Positions 7,397 through 16,137 are shown, counted from the stretch's first letter. The stretch: 36,358 bases of DNA from Ruminococcaceae bacterium UBA7127 (GCA_002493005.1 DKXL01000046.1:1-36358), one strand, 5' to 3'. Notes: generated by a model not told the origin, from the sequence alone. Program-made: numbers and translations.

Positions 7397-8617
7397 ATGA
7401 AAAAAATTGTAATCACCGGTATGGGCGCAGTTACCCCTGTTGGTATAGGCGTAGACAATTACTGGAAAAACATCACTGCCGGGGTATCGGGTATAGACAC
7501 TATAAAAACATTTGACCCGTCAGAGCTTGCTGTTCAGATTGCCGGCGAAATTAAGGATTTTAATCCATCAGATTATATGCAAAAGGATCTTATCAGAAAG
7601 ACTGACCCGTTTATGCAGTACGCTTATATTGCCGCTGAGGAGGCAATCAAGCAGAGCGGCATTGAGATTGAGCCGATGAGAACAGGTATCGTAATGGGCA
7701 CTGCCATGAGCGGTATTGCTACCATTGCTTTTACTCAGGACGCACTTTCGGGTGCTTCTCACAAAAAGGTAGGCCCCAGATTTATTCCTAAAATTCTTGG
7801 CAATATTGCCGCTGCAAACATTGCCATTGATTACAACATTCAAGGTCCGAGCTTTACTGTAAGCACGGCTTGTTCATCAGGCGGAGATTCAATTAACACT
7901 GCTTGTATGTGTATGCAGACCGGCAAAGCAGATGTTATGCTTGCAGTAGGCGCTGAATCTGTGCTCTGCCCTTTGGTTATTTATTCACTTGCAAACGCAA
8001 AGGCACTCTCAAGACGCAATGACTCTCCGTCTACAGCCAGCAGACCGTTTGACATAAACCGTGACGGTTTTGTTATCGGTGAGGGCGGCGGCGCTCTCAT
8101 ACTTGAAACCGAGGAGCACGCCCTTGCAAGAGGCGCTAAGATTTATGGTGAAATCAAGGGTTGCGGCAACACTGACGACGCATATCACGTTACAGCACCT
8201 CATCCCGAAGGCCGCGGTGCGATTGCCTGTATGAAGCAGGCTATTGCAGAGGCAGGTATAAAACCGGAAGATATTGGATATATTAATGCACATGGTACTG
8301 CAACAAATAAAGGCGATGCTGTTGAAACATCTTCGATTAAGAAAGTGTTTGGAAACACACTCCCGTATGTCAGCTCCACAAAAGGTGCCACAGGTCATAT
8401 GATGGGCGCAGGCGGCATCACCGAAACTATTACCTGTGTTAAAGCTATAGAAACAGGTATTATTCCTCCTACTATCAACCTTAATGAGGTTGATCCGGAA
8501 TGCGCAGGTATTGACTTTGTTGCAAATACAGCCAAAAAAGCCGATATTAAATACGCTATGTCAAACGCATTCGGCTTTGGCGGACAAAACTCAAGCATTA
8601 TTGTTGGCAAATACTGA
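7397..8617 (+). CDS. Beta-ketoacyl-ACP synthase II-type ketosynthase (FabF-like)
   Basis: A 406-residue condensing enzyme of the FabF family, which joins an acyl thioester to malonyl-ACP. The Cys-His-His triad is intact: Cys159 in STACSSGG, His299 in NAHGTATNKGD and His334 in STKGATGHMMGAGG, with Lys329 nearby. The C-terminal NAFGFGGQNSS motif is also present. Length is that of housekeeping FabF. It is first in an operon with an acyl-CoA ligase and a thioesterase rather than with fab genes, and it is divergent from a LysR regulator. This suggests a specialised elongation step rather than bulk fatty-acid synthesis, although a housekeeping FabF cannot be excluded. The start has AAGGAGTC upstream. 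Confidence 0.9.
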   Translation: MKKIVITGMGAVTPVGIGVDNYWKNITAGVSGIDTIKTFDPSELAVQIAGEIKDFNPSDYMQKDLIRKTDPFMQYAYIAAEEAIKQSGIEIEPMRTGIVMGTAMSGIATIAFTQDALSGASHKKVGPRFIPKILGNIAAANIAIDYNIQGPSFTVSTACSSGGDSINTACMCMQTGKADVMLAVGAESVLCPLVIYSLANAKALSRRNDSPSTASRPFDINRDGFVIGEGGGALILETEEHALARGAKIYGEIKGCGNTDDAYHVTAPHPEGRGAIACMKQAIAEAGIKPEDIGYINAHGTATNKGDAVETSSIKKVFGNTLPYVSSTKGATGHMMGAGGITETITCVKAIETGIIPPTINLNEVDPECAGIDFVANTAKKADIKYAMSNAFGFGGQNSSIIVGKY

Positions 8618-8648
8618 TAAATAAAAAAGTGTAAAGTAGTGAAATAAA

Positions 8649-10310
8649 ATGAAATTAACTTATGATTCTGAAATGTTCATAAACACATTTGAAAGCGAAT
8701 TTACATGGCTTAACGGATTTATGCGAAACGTAAGACGATTTGCCGACAAAAACGCAGCGATTGACCCTGCGTCAGGCAAGGTATGGTCATATGCACAGCT
8801 AAATCTTGATGCAAACAAGCTTGCGAATGCAATGAAAAATGACGGTGTAAAGAAAAATGACGTTGTATTTATGCAACTGTACAATTCACCGCAATTTCTG
8901 TTTGGCTATATTGCTCCGCAAAAACTGGGGGCAATATCGAATCCGGCTAACTTCAACCTTTCTCCGGGTGAAACTGCTGAAATTATAAATCACAATAAAC
9001 CCAAGGTATATATGTATGATATAGAAATTGCTCAGACTGCTGTTAAAGCACTTGAAATTTGTGAGCACAAGCCTTCAATTGTGATTTATACAAACAATTC
9101 CCATAAGGAAATTGCCGTTCCAAAGAATCATATCCTGTATGAGGACTATGTAAAGAATGCAGATGACAATAATCCGCCTACAGACTTTGCACCTCATATT
9201 TACGATGAGGTAGTAAGACTGCAAACCTCAGGCACAACGGGTACTCCAAAAGGTGTGCCTCTCAACAATATAAACGAGGTGCTGTCAGCCCATGATGTAA
9301 TTATGCACTTCCCACTTGCACCAAGTGACGTAACAATGAATATGACTCCTTGGTTTCATCGAGGAGGACTTCACTCGGGCGGTCCAACGCCGACGCTTTA
9401 TGTAGGCGCATCGCTTGTAATACTAAGAACTTTCAATCCAAAATACTGTATTAATTATGTTGAACAATACGGTATTACATTTATGACGGGCGTTCCGTCT
9501 ACTCTTGAAATGCTTGCAAGCCGCCAGGAGAAAAAGCCAAGGGATTTATCATCTCTCAAAGGCATTGTCACAATGGGAAGTCCGCTTGAAAAGGCCGCCT
9601 GTATACGCTTTCAAAAACTGCTTACGCCAAATATATTTAACGGATACGGCACTACCGAATCGTTCTGGAATACATTTTTGCGACCGTTTGATTTGCCTGA
9701 TATGGCAGGCAGCGCAGGCAAATCCTGCACCGATGATGAAGTCAGAATTGTAAAAGTATATGATGATAAAATGGCTGAGCCTGATGATGTTGTGGCAACT
9801 GACGGCTGTGCAGAAGGTGAAATCATCATTAAATGTCCTGCCAAAAGCACATACAGCTATATTGAAAACGAGCAGGCTGCAAGGGAGAAGTTTTACAAGG
9901 GATGGATGTACACAGGCGATATCGGCACCTGGGACAGTAATCAGTTTGTAACCGTTGCAGGAAGAAAAGATGATATGATAATCAGCAAGGGTGAAAACAT
10001 TTACCCTGCAAGAATTGAGGAAGTTCTTAACTGTCATCCAAAGGTTAAGGAAAGCATCGTTACAGGTGTTCCTGATTCTACTCGCGGCGAATGTGTTGCA
10101 GCGTACATTATTCCTGAGGACGAAACCCTCACGGTTTCGGAATTGCTTGCATACTGCGAGAGCTCACCACATATTTCAAAGTATCAGGCGCCGAGGTATT
10201 ACCGTTTTGTAGATGAACTCCCCCACACTGCTACAGGTAAAAAGCAGCATTTTATAATTAAAAAAATGGCTGCTGAAGACCTGAAAAATGGTTTGTTACT
10301 AAAAAAATAG
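8649..10310 (+). CDS. AMP-dependent acyl-CoA/acyl-acid ligase
   Basis: A 553-residue class I adenylate-forming enzyme, which activates a carboxylic acid with ATP and passes it to CoA or a carrier thiol. Motifs in order: phosphate loop TSGTTGTPKG at 193-202, NGYGTTESF at 331-339, YTGDIGTWD at 421-429, GRKDDMIISKGENIYPARIE from 438, and the C-terminal lysine in TGKKQHF at 529-535. The acid cannot be deduced. No signal peptide or membrane segment is evident. It follows the ketosynthase by 31 bases and precedes the thioesterase by 9, so the three act together. Its ribosome binding site is weak, which hints at translation from the shared message. Confidence 0.9.
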   Translation: MKLTYDSEMFINTFESEFTWLNGFMRNVRRFADKNAAIDPASGKVWSYAQLNLDANKLANAMKNDGVKKNDVVFMQLYNSPQFLFGYIAPQKLGAISNPANFNLSPGETAEIINHNKPKVYMYDIEIAQTAVKALEICEHKPSIVIYTNNSHKEIAVPKNHILYEDYVKNADDNNPPTDFAPHIYDEVVRLQTSGTTGTPKGVPLNNINEVLSAHDVIMHFPLAPSDVTMNMTPWFHRGGLHSGGPTPTLYVGASLVILRTFNPKYCINYVEQYGITFMTGVPSTLEMLASRQEKKPRDLSSLKGIVTMGSPLEKAACIRFQKLLTPNIFNGYGTTESFWNTFLRPFDLPDMAGSAGKSCTDDEVRIVKVYDDKMAEPDDVVATDGCAEGEIIIKCPAKSTYSYIENEQAAREKFYKGWMYTGDIGTWDSNQFVTVAGRKDDMIISKGENIYPARIEEVLNCHPKVKESIVTGVPDSTRGECVAAYIIPEDETLTVSELLAYCESSPHISKYQAPRYYRFVDELPHTATGKKQHFIIKKMAAEDLKNGLLLKK

Positions 10311-10319
10311 GAGACTGTT

Positions 10320-10739
10320 ATGGATAAAAGAATTTACAGTCGAAAGGCTGCATATTACGAAACTGATCAAATGAGGATTGTTCATCATTCAAACTACATC
10401 AGATATTTTGAAGATGCAAGAATCAGCTTTATGAGTGATATCGGATGCGATGTAGGAGTTATGGAAGAACAGGGATTGTATATTCCGAACGTTGATGCCT
10501 ATGCTCGCTATAAAAAACCAATCAAATTCTATGATGAATTTACGGTTGAAGCACGGCTTATATCATTTAATGGATCGCGCATGGTGTTTGAGTATAAAAT
10601 CGTACTCTGCCAAAGCGGAGATGTTGCCGCAACAGGAAAAACGACTCACTGCTTTGCAACCAAAGATTTGAAGCCGGTGAGTATTAGGCACAGCTATCCC
10701 GATTACTACAAAAGAATGAAAGACAATATAGATATATAA
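10320..10739 (+). CDS. Hotdog-fold acyl-thioesterase (YbgC/FadM-like)
   Basis: A 139-residue single-hotdog protein of the 4HBT family, which hydrolyses acyl-CoA or acyl-ACP thioesters. The family start is clear: AAYYETDQMRIVHHSNYIRY, with Asp16 as the probable catalytic acid in ETD and the HHSNY turn, followed by FEDARISFM. Length is normal. It starts nine bases after the ligase stop with TAGGAGACTGTT as ribosome binding site and is the last gene of the operon, closed by a 32-base palindromic terminator. It probably releases the product made by the ketosynthase and ligase. Confidence 0.88.
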   Translation: MDKRIYSRKAAYYETDQMRIVHHSNYIRYFEDARISFMSDIGCDVGVMEEQGLYIPNVDAYARYKKPIKFYDEFTVEARLISFNGSRMVFEYKIVLCQSGDVAATGKTTHCFATKDLKPVSIRHSYPDYYKRMKDNIDI

Positions 10740-10740
10740 T

Positions 10741-10772
10741 CATAAAGGCTCCGAACGTTCGGAGCCTTTATG
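10741..10772. terminator. Bidirectional terminator, perfect 32-base palindrome
   Basis: Positions 10741-10756 and 10757-10772 are exact reverse complements (arm CATAAAGGCTCCGAAC). It lies between the convergent thioesterase and CBS genes and can end transcription from both sides, though flanking U-runs are short (CCTTTAT). Confidence 0.8.
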
Positions 10773-10785
10773 TATATTGGAGATA

Positions 10786-11184
10786 CTATTTTTCAACAAA
10801 ATAACGAATTATATCCTGACGGGTAACAATGCCTATAAACGTTCCTCTGTCATCTGTTACGGGAACAAAGTTCTGGCTCATTGCCCTTTGCAACAATTCA
10901 TCCATCTCAACATTAATTTTTACGGCAGGCATAAAATCCTTGCGGATTATATCACGAACAAATGACTTTTCCTGTCCCTTCATTCCGCAGGCGCTTTGCT
11001 TGTCGATTATATACCACAAAAAGTCGCCTTCGCTCACCGTTCCGACATATCTGCCGTCCTCAGAAATAACAGGGATAGCGGTGTAACCGTGGGCTTTCAT
11101 TTTTTCAAGCCCTTGGCGAAGCGTATTGTTTTCGTATATGTACTTAACAGTATCTTTATGCTTTAAAAGCATTATTACGTTCAT
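10786..11184 (-). CDS. CBS-domain pair protein
   Basis: A 132-residue stand-alone pair of CBS motifs (Bateman module), which normally binds adenine nucleotides and reports energy state. The first motif covers about residues 10-60 (TLRQGLEKMKAHGYTAIPVI, then GRYVGTVSEGDFLWYI). The second covers about 78-130 (VKINVEMDELLQRAMSQNFV, then GTFIGIVTRQDIIRYF). No effector domain is attached, so it probably acts on another protein. It starts ten bases after the stop of a small membrane protein gene and is co-transcribed with it. AGGAGAG precedes the ATG. Confidence 0.88.
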   Translation of the reverse strand: MNVIMLLKHKDTVKYIYENNTLRQGLEKMKAHGYTAIPVISEDGRYVGTVSEGDFLWYIIDKQSACGMKGQEKSFVRDIIRKDFMPAVKINVEMDELLQRAMSQNFVPVTDDRGTFIGIVTRQDIIRYFVEK

Positions 11185-11193
11185 GGTTCTCTC

Positions 11194-11643
11194 CTATTGC
11201 ATATGGTTTAAATATTTTTTTGTTACATATAATTGACCGATAAGATAAACAATGCCAAATGTCAGCAGTAAGGTTTTGACCTGCAAAAGACCGCTGAGGA
11301 TAAATATCATACCTGTAATCACAGTCAAGGAATATGATGTAGGCTTTGTTGCCTTTTTAAAGCACAAAATCCACAGCAGGATACATATTGACGTCATAAA
11401 ACTAACCGCCGCAAGCCAAAATGTTTTCATTATGTCTTTTGTAAAGCCCTTTTCAAGCACGCCTATATTTATGCCCATTAAAAACAAACTGCAATACTTG
11501 CCTATTCGCTCAATGTACAACATTGCTCGGTTATCAAATATGGTTCTGTCTATTTTATGAGTTTTTGCATACCATATATCGGGTATCAGCAAAGCTATTG
11601 CAAACAGCAAGCCGTACACATTTACTACATCAAAGAATCCCAT
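11194..11643 (-). CDS. Small polytopic membrane protein of unknown function
   Basis: A 149-residue protein I do not recognise. Five hydrophobic segments are visible: about residues 8-26 (VYGLLFAIALLIPDIWY), 46-64, 71-95 (a long segment ending in ILLWILCF), 102-122 and 126-142. Short charged loops separate them. There is no signal peptide and no catalytic motif. It has a good ribosome binding site (AGGAGATAAGC before ATG) and lies ten bases upstream of the CBS-domain gene, so the pair could be a membrane protein and its nucleotide-sensing partner. That link is inference from co-transcription only. Confidence 0.7.
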   Translation of the reverse strand: MGFFDVVNVYGLLFAIALLIPDIWYAKTHKIDRTIFDNRAMLYIERIGKYCSLFLMGINIGVLEKGFTKDIMKTFWLAAVSFMTSICILLWILCFKKATKPTSYSLTVITGMIFILSGLLQVKTLLLTFGIVYLIGQLYVTKKYLNHMQ

Positions 11644-11688
11644 TGCTTATCTCCTGTTATAATTTATAACCAATTTTTATTTATCAAC

Positions 11689-11775
11689 GCGGCGTGACGC
11701 CGTCCAAAATTTGAACAGATATGTTTATGTTATCATTACTTTCATATCTCCCTATTCACACACTCTGCTACAAGA
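11689..11775. repeat. Dispersed palindromic repeat, copy A
   Basis: Contains CGGCGTGACGCCG with GTCCAAAATTTGAACAG following; the next 50 bases align loosely with copy B at 13059. It lies in the 317-base gap 11644-11960. The remainder of that gap is AT-rich and holds the promoter at 11890 but no gene I can support. Confidence 0.6.
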
Positions 11776-11889
11776 TTATTGTAACATACTATAATGTTCA
11801 AAACAAGTCAACTTTTGTATTAAACAGGCGGTACACGGTGCAATACGCGGATGTTTTCTGACATATTTTAAAATATTACAATTTTGTTG

Positions 11890-11918
11890 TTGCTTTTTTC
11901 GGATAATATAGGTATTAT
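11890..11918 (+). promoter_or_regulatory. Promoter of the flippase-like gene
   Basis: TTGCTT, 17 bases, TATTAT, ending 42 bases before the TTG start codon at 11961. Confidence 0.55.
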
Positions 11919-11960
11919 ATAACTACATAGAGTAGTACAATTTTTTAGGAGAAGATATTT

Positions 11961-13067
11961 TTGAATAATAAAAAAATCAGGATAAACGGAAAAGTAATAT
12001 TTAATGTTGCCGTTGTAGCCATATCTATATATCTTGTAATCTATTTTTTTGTTTCGGAAAACGGAATGATTGATTTGCTGTCGACACCCGACAGCTTTAA
12101 TGTATGGTGGATAATTGCAGCCCTTGTTGTGTTTGATTTGAATATAATTATTGATACCCTTGTTACGCTGATATTTTTGAGAACGCAATACAAGTCGTTT
12201 CGGTTTTACGATTCTCTAAAAGTCGCATTTGTCGGAGTGTTCTTTGGTGCAATAACCCCATCAAATACCGGCGGACAGCCTATGCAGCTCTATCTTTTGT
12301 CAAAAATGAACGTAAGCGTGGGATTTGGCTCCGCTTGTATGACACAAAAATTTATAGTGTATCAGATTGTTATGACAGCAGTGAGTGTTTTTTCGGTAAT
12401 TTTTCGCTATGAATATTTCCAGGCTGCATTTACAAGCATATGGTCAACGCTGTTTATTATTCTCGGTTTTACTGTTCAGCTTGTTATGACTGCGTTGTTT
12501 TTGATAGTTTCTTTCAGCAGAAAAACAACCTCATTTCTGATTAATTTATTGGAAAAGCTGTTTAAAAAACTAAAGTTCATAAAGAATTCCGAAAATAAAA
12601 TAAAAAGAATAAGCACCGAGGTTGAGATGTTTCACGACGGAAACAAGGCGCTGTTTACTAACGCAAAGATTCTTGTGATTACCTATTTACTCGTGCTGTT
12701 GCAAATACTGGCTATTTTGTCTGTACCTTACTTTGTATACGTTTCGTTTGATATGCCGAGCGTTGCCGTGGCAAACGGACAGACTCCCGCTACATTATTT
12801 GATGTGATTTGTATTCAGTCATTTGTTTTGTTCACATCAAACCTTGTGCCTCTTCCCGGTGCGTCAGGCGGTGCCGAGCTTGCGTTTACTATGTACTTTG
12901 GTCAGTTTTTCATCATCGGCAGTATTAACAAGATTAAACCCGCTATTTTGTTGTGGAGATTTGTTACCTATTATGGAGCAATTTTAATTTCAGCTCCGTT
13001 CTCGTATTTTACAAAAGGTAAAAAAGATGAGGACAGAAGAAAGAAAGAGCTTGATGCGGCGGCGTGA
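11961..13067 (+). CDS. Flippase-like membrane protein (LPG synthase TM-region/YbhN family)
   Basis: A 368-residue polytopic membrane protein of the family that includes the transmembrane region of lysylphosphatidylglycerol synthase MprF and the YbhN/AglD proteins. About eight membrane segments are visible. The signature is FFGAITPSNTGGQPMQLYLL at about residues 92-111, and a second re-entrant-like segment is SNLVPLPGASGGAE. There is no C-terminal aminoacyl-transferase domain, so it is a stand-alone flippase-like part; the lipid or glycan handled is unknown. The start codon is TTG, supported by TTAGGAGAAG at seven-base spacing. Its stop codon lies inside repeat copy B, and copy A lies 190 bases upstream of the start, so the gene is flanked by the same repeat. 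Confidence 0.85.
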   Translation: MNNKKIRINGKVIFNVAVVAISIYLVIYFFVSENGMIDLLSTPDSFNVWWIIAALVVFDLNIIIDTLVTLIFLRTQYKSFRFYDSLKVAFVGVFFGAITPSNTGGQPMQLYLLSKMNVSVGFGSACMTQKFIVYQIVMTAVSVFSVIFRYEYFQAAFTSIWSTLFIILGFTVQLVMTALFLIVSFSRKTTSFLINLLEKLFKKLKFIKNSENKIKRISTEVEMFHDGNKALFTNAKILVITYLLVLLQILAILSVPYFVYVSFDMPSVAVANGQTPATLFDVICIQSFVLFTSNLVPLPGASGGAELAFTMYFGQFFIIGSINKIKPAILLWRFVTYYGAILISAPFSYFTKGKKDEDRRKKELDAAA

Positions 13068-13157
13068 CACCGTCCACATTCGGCAACGTGACGTTGCATC
13101 CAATTCGAGCAGACAGCTTGATTGTTTCATCACTTCCTTTCCCGACTGCGTTGGGCA
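13059..13157. repeat. Dispersed palindromic repeat, copy B
   Basis: Holds two modules: GGCGTGACACCGTCCACATT, then the perfect palindrome GCAACGTGACGTTGC at 13083-13097 followed by ATCCAATTCGAGCAGAC. Similarity to copy A continues to about 13157. It overlaps the end of the flippase-like gene and provides its TGA stop codon (13065-13067). Confidence 0.65.
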
Positions 13158-13175
13158 GACCCTATAGAGTAAATC

Positions 13176-13199
13176 AACGGCGTCCTTGGGCGCCGTTTC
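13176..13199 (+). terminator. Terminator-like hairpin after the flippase-like gene
   Basis: AACGGCG (13176-13182) pairs with CGCCGTT (13191-13197), followed by TTCTT. It is 109 bases after the stop codon, beyond repeat copy B. Confidence 0.6.
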
Positions 13200-13264
13200 T
13201 TATTAAAAATCTACTTTTAACTATCAACTGTTATTTATAAATAAATGAAAGCAAGGTGATAACT

Positions 13265-14419
13265 ATGGCTAATATTTTTGATTACCTTAACTGGAGAGGC
13301 GATTTATCGCTTAAGCAAGATAAATTTAATAATCTTGACGCACTGATTCTTTCAAGGCTGAGCTATCTTCCGTTTGATAATATTGTCCCTGAGGAATTTG
13401 ACAAGGGTATTTCAATTTTTGATGCCGCTGACAAGCTTTTTGAAACCGAAAACTATCAGAAAAATATACTGTGGAAGGGTGATGTTGAGCTGCTGGAGCA
13501 TACCTCACGCAGTCCTCGGTTTAAGGATATGCTTCTTTCGGGTTATGTAAATATTATTGAGTCCGAACAGCAAATGCAGTTTTCTGCTTTGATTATTGAG
13601 CTTGACAAAGATAAACATTTTATATCCTTTAGGGGTACGGATAATTCAATCATTGGTTGGCAAGAGGATTTGAATATGTATTGTATGTTCCCTTTGCCTT
13701 CTCAGAAAAAATCAGCCGAATACCTTACTCAGGCAATGCAGACTCTTAACGGCTCTTTTATTCTCGGTGGTCACTCAAAGGGCGGCAACCTGGCTGTTTA
13801 TGCCGCTGCCGTAAGCACACCAGATACACAAAAAAGAATCGTAAGTATTTTCAGTCACGACGGTCCGGGATTTACCGAGGAAGTAATCAACAGCCGTGGA
13901 TTTCAGACAATTAAAAATAAAATACACACCTATGTCCCCCAATCGTCAATTTTTGGTATGATATTTGAACACGACGAAGATTATACTATTATAAAAAGCA
14001 ATCAAAGGGGCTTTTTTCAGCACGATATTTATTCTTGGGAAGTGATGCAGCGAAACCTCATTGAACTTAACAGAATGACAAACACAAGTCAATTTTTTGA
14101 CCATACGCTAAAGCAATTTGTAGCTTCACTCAGCATTGAACAGCGCAGGGATTTTGTTGAAGGTATTTTTTCTTTATTGAAAAACACAGAGAACGATACC
14201 TTTGACGAACTGTTGGAGAATTTTGTCAAAAGCTCCGGCGCAATTCTGAAAAACATAAAAAATATGGATTCAAAAACCCGAAAATTGATATTATCAACCC
14301 TCTTAAATTTTATAAAGTGTGCAAAAAATAATTTTTGCGATATCAATCCCTTACGCAAGGAAAACCGCATTGTAAAGAAACAGAATAAAAACGCTTGCAA
14401 AAATAAAAAGGTCACGTAA
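13265..14419 (+). CDS. DUF2974 (Mbeg1-like) alpha/beta-hydrolase
   Basis: A 384-residue cytosolic alpha/beta-hydrolase of the DUF2974/Mbeg1-like family, whose members resemble class-3 lipases but lack a known substrate. The N terminus MANIFDYLNWRGDLSLKQ is the typical family opening. The oxyanion-region motif ISFRGTD lies at 120-126 and the nucleophile elbow GGHSKGGNLAVY at 168-179, with Ser171 as the nucleophile. The C-terminal 110 residues are helical and lysine-rich. The frame extends to a GTG at 13256, but that lies within the ribosome binding site AAGGTG, so ATG 13265 is chosen. It runs convergently towards the exonuclease III gene and ends inside a shared terminator. Confidence 0.85.
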   Translation: MANIFDYLNWRGDLSLKQDKFNNLDALILSRLSYLPFDNIVPEEFDKGISIFDAADKLFETENYQKNILWKGDVELLEHTSRSPRFKDMLLSGYVNIIESEQQMQFSALIIELDKDKHFISFRGTDNSIIGWQEDLNMYCMFPLPSQKKSAEYLTQAMQTLNGSFILGGHSKGGNLAVYAAAVSTPDTQKRIVSIFSHDGPGFTEEVINSRGFQTIKNKIHTYVPQSSIFGMIFEHDEDYTIIKSNQRGFFQHDIYSWEVMQRNLIELNRMTNTSQFFDHTLKQFVASLSIEQRRDFVEGIFSLLKNTENDTFDELLENFVKSSGAILKNIKNMDSKTRKLILSTLLNFIKCAKNNFCDINPLRKENRIVKKQNKNACKNKKVT

Positions 14420-14433
14420 AGTGACCTTTTTTC
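14405..14433. terminator. Bidirectional terminator
   Basis: AAAAAGGTCAC (14405-14415) pairs perfectly with GTGACCTTTTT (14421-14431), loop GTAAA. The DUF2974 stop codon lies in the loop. It serves both convergent genes. Confidence 0.88.
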
Positions 14434-14443
14434 TATAATGGAA

Positions 14444-15202
14444 TTAAATATCAATCGTAAGCTCAATGGGGCAATGGTCAGAACCTAAAATCTGAGTGTG
14501 AATATCTGCACCGACAAGACTGCTTTCGAGTGATTTTGATGTAATAAAATAATCAATACGCCAACCTGCGTTCTTTTCACGAGCCTTAAACCTATATGAC
14601 CACCACGAATAAATTCCTGTTGCATCCGGATTAAAATATCTGAAAGTATCAATAAAGCCGCTGTCAAGCAACTGACTCATTTTATTTCTTTCTTCATCGG
14701 TAAACCCGGCATTTTTTCGATTGGTTTTGGGATTTTTTAAATCAATCTCAGTATGAGCAACGTTCAAATCGCCGCAGAGAATAACAGGTTTTGTCTGCTC
14801 AAGATTTTGGAGATATGCTCTAAAGTCATCCTCCCATTTCATTCTGTAATCAAGCCTTTTAAGCTCGTTCTGAGAGTTTGGTGTATAACAGGTTACAACA
14901 TAGCAGTTATCATATTCAGCTGTAATTACTCTTCCCTCTTTGTCATGCTCCTCAATACCTATGCCGTATGTCACACTTAAAGGCTTATCTTTTGTAAACA
15001 GTGCTGTGCCTGAATATCCCTTTTTTTCGGCATAGTTCCAGTACTTATAATATCCGGGCAATTCTAAGTTAATCTGCCCCTCCTGTAACTTTGTTTCCTG
15101 CAGGCAGAAAACATCTGCGTCTGCATCATTAAAAAAATCCATAAAGCCCTTTGTAACGCAAGCTCTAAGCCCGTTTACATTCCACGAAATTAACTTTTTC
15201 AT
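14444..15202 (-). CDS. xth: Exodeoxyribonuclease III (AP endonuclease)
   Basis: A 252-residue enzyme of the exonuclease III/AP endonuclease family, which cleaves DNA at abasic sites and trims 3' blocked ends in base-excision repair. The family motifs are in order: KLISWNVNGLRA, LQETKLQ with the metal glutamate, YTPNSQ, GDLNVAHTEID, WRIDYFI and the closing GSDHCPIEL with the catalytic Asp-His. Length is standard. ATG 15202 follows AAGGTG; the TTG three bases upstream is less likely. A clear promoter lies upstream and a shared terminator downstream, so the gene is monocistronic. Confidence 0.95.
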   Translation of the reverse strand: MKKLISWNVNGLRACVTKGFMDFFNDADADVFCLQETKLQEGQINLELPGYYKYWNYAEKKGYSGTALFTKDKPLSVTYGIGIEEHDKEGRVITAEYDNCYVVTCYTPNSQNELKRLDYRMKWEDDFRAYLQNLEQTKPVILCGDLNVAHTEIDLKNPKTNRKNAGFTDEERNKMSQLLDSGFIDTFRYFNPDATGIYSWWSYRFKAREKNAGWRIDYFITSKSLESSLVGADIHTQILGSDHCPIELTIDI

Positions 15203-15236
15203 CAAATCACCTTACTCATAATCTAATACAACTATT

Positions 15237-15265
15237 AGTATAATTCATAAAATGCCTTTTATCAA
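15237..15265 (-). promoter_or_regulatory. Promoter of the exonuclease III gene
   Basis: On the minus strand: TTGATA, 17 bases, TATACT, ending 34 bases before the ATG at 15202. Confidence 0.65.
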
Positions 15266-15405
15266 GCTAATTCAGCAAATTACATTCTTATACTAAAATA
15301 TTATTAAACTTTTAGTCAGGTTTTAGTATTAATTATTTTTATGTACAGGCAAAAATCAGGCGATTGCAGAATAAAATTTACTAAAACAATTTGAGGTGAC
15401 TTGTA

Positions 15406-16098
15406 ATGGATTTACTCGGCTTTTTAGGGCAATATATCTGCTTTTTTATTTTGCATATTTGCGGATCGGGATCGTTTCCTAAGCCGTTATCAGAAAAGCA
15501 GGAGCGTGAATATCTGGAAAAATATGCATCAGGCGATATTGAAGCCCGCAACAAGCTTGTTGAACATAATCTGCGATTGGTGGCTCACATTATCAAAAAA
15601 TATTACGGCACGCAAAGCGAACAGGACGATTTGGTGTCAATAGGTACAATCGGACTTATCAAGGCTATAAACACCTATGATATGAACAAAAACATTCGAC
15701 TTAGCTCATATGCAAGCCGTTGCATTGAAAATGAAATACTTATGCATTTTCGAAATGCAAAGAAAAGCTCACAGGATATATCGCTCAATGAAACAATAGA
15801 CACCGATAAAGACGGAAATCCGCTGACTCTGCTTGACATTATGTCGGTAGACGACAATATTATTGACGAGCTTGATTTTAAGCTCAACAGCAAAAAGCTC
15901 GGACAATTTATAAACGAAGAACTAAATGATCGTGAAAAGACCATCATAATGATGCGATACGGACTTGACGGTCGAAAGCCGATGACTCAAAAAGTCATAG
16001 CCAAACAGTTGAACATTTCTCGCTCTTATGTAAGCCGAATTGAAACCAAAGCGCTTAAATTGCTGAGGAAAAGATTTGAAAACAGCTCTAATCTGTGA
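15406..16098 (+). CDS. sigK: Sporulation sigma factor, pro-sigma-K
   Basis: A 230-residue sigma-70 family protein of the SigK type, which directs late mother-cell transcription during sporulation. It begins with a hydrophobic pro-sequence of about 20 residues (GFLGQYICFFILHICGSGSF) before FPKPLSEKQEREYLEKY, the expected start of mature sigma-K. Region 2 is visible as RNKLVEHNLRLVAHIIKKYY and DDLVSIGTIGLIKAINTY; region 4 as LNDREKTIIMMRYGLDG and ISRSYVSRIETKALKLL. The gene is continuous, with no skin-element interruption. The pro-sequence implies activation by SpoIVFB-type cleavage. The ATG follows GAGGTGA. Confidence 0.93.
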   Translation: MDLLGFLGQYICFFILHICGSGSFPKPLSEKQEREYLEKYASGDIEARNKLVEHNLRLVAHIIKKYYGTQSEQDDLVSIGTIGLIKAINTYDMNKNIRLSSYASRCIENEILMHFRNAKKSSQDISLNETIDTDKDGNPLTLLDIMSVDDNIIDELDFKLNSKKLGQFINEELNDREKTIIMMRYGLDGRKPMTQKVIAKQLNISRSYVSRIETKALKLLRKRFENSSNL

Positions 16099-16137
16099 TA
16101 AAATAAAGGCATAGATTATAAAACTTTGGTGAGCAGA

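Noticed and set aside
11868..12188. 106-codon minus-strand frame
   Set aside because: Antisense to the start and promoter of the flippase-like gene, with composition of AT-rich noise.
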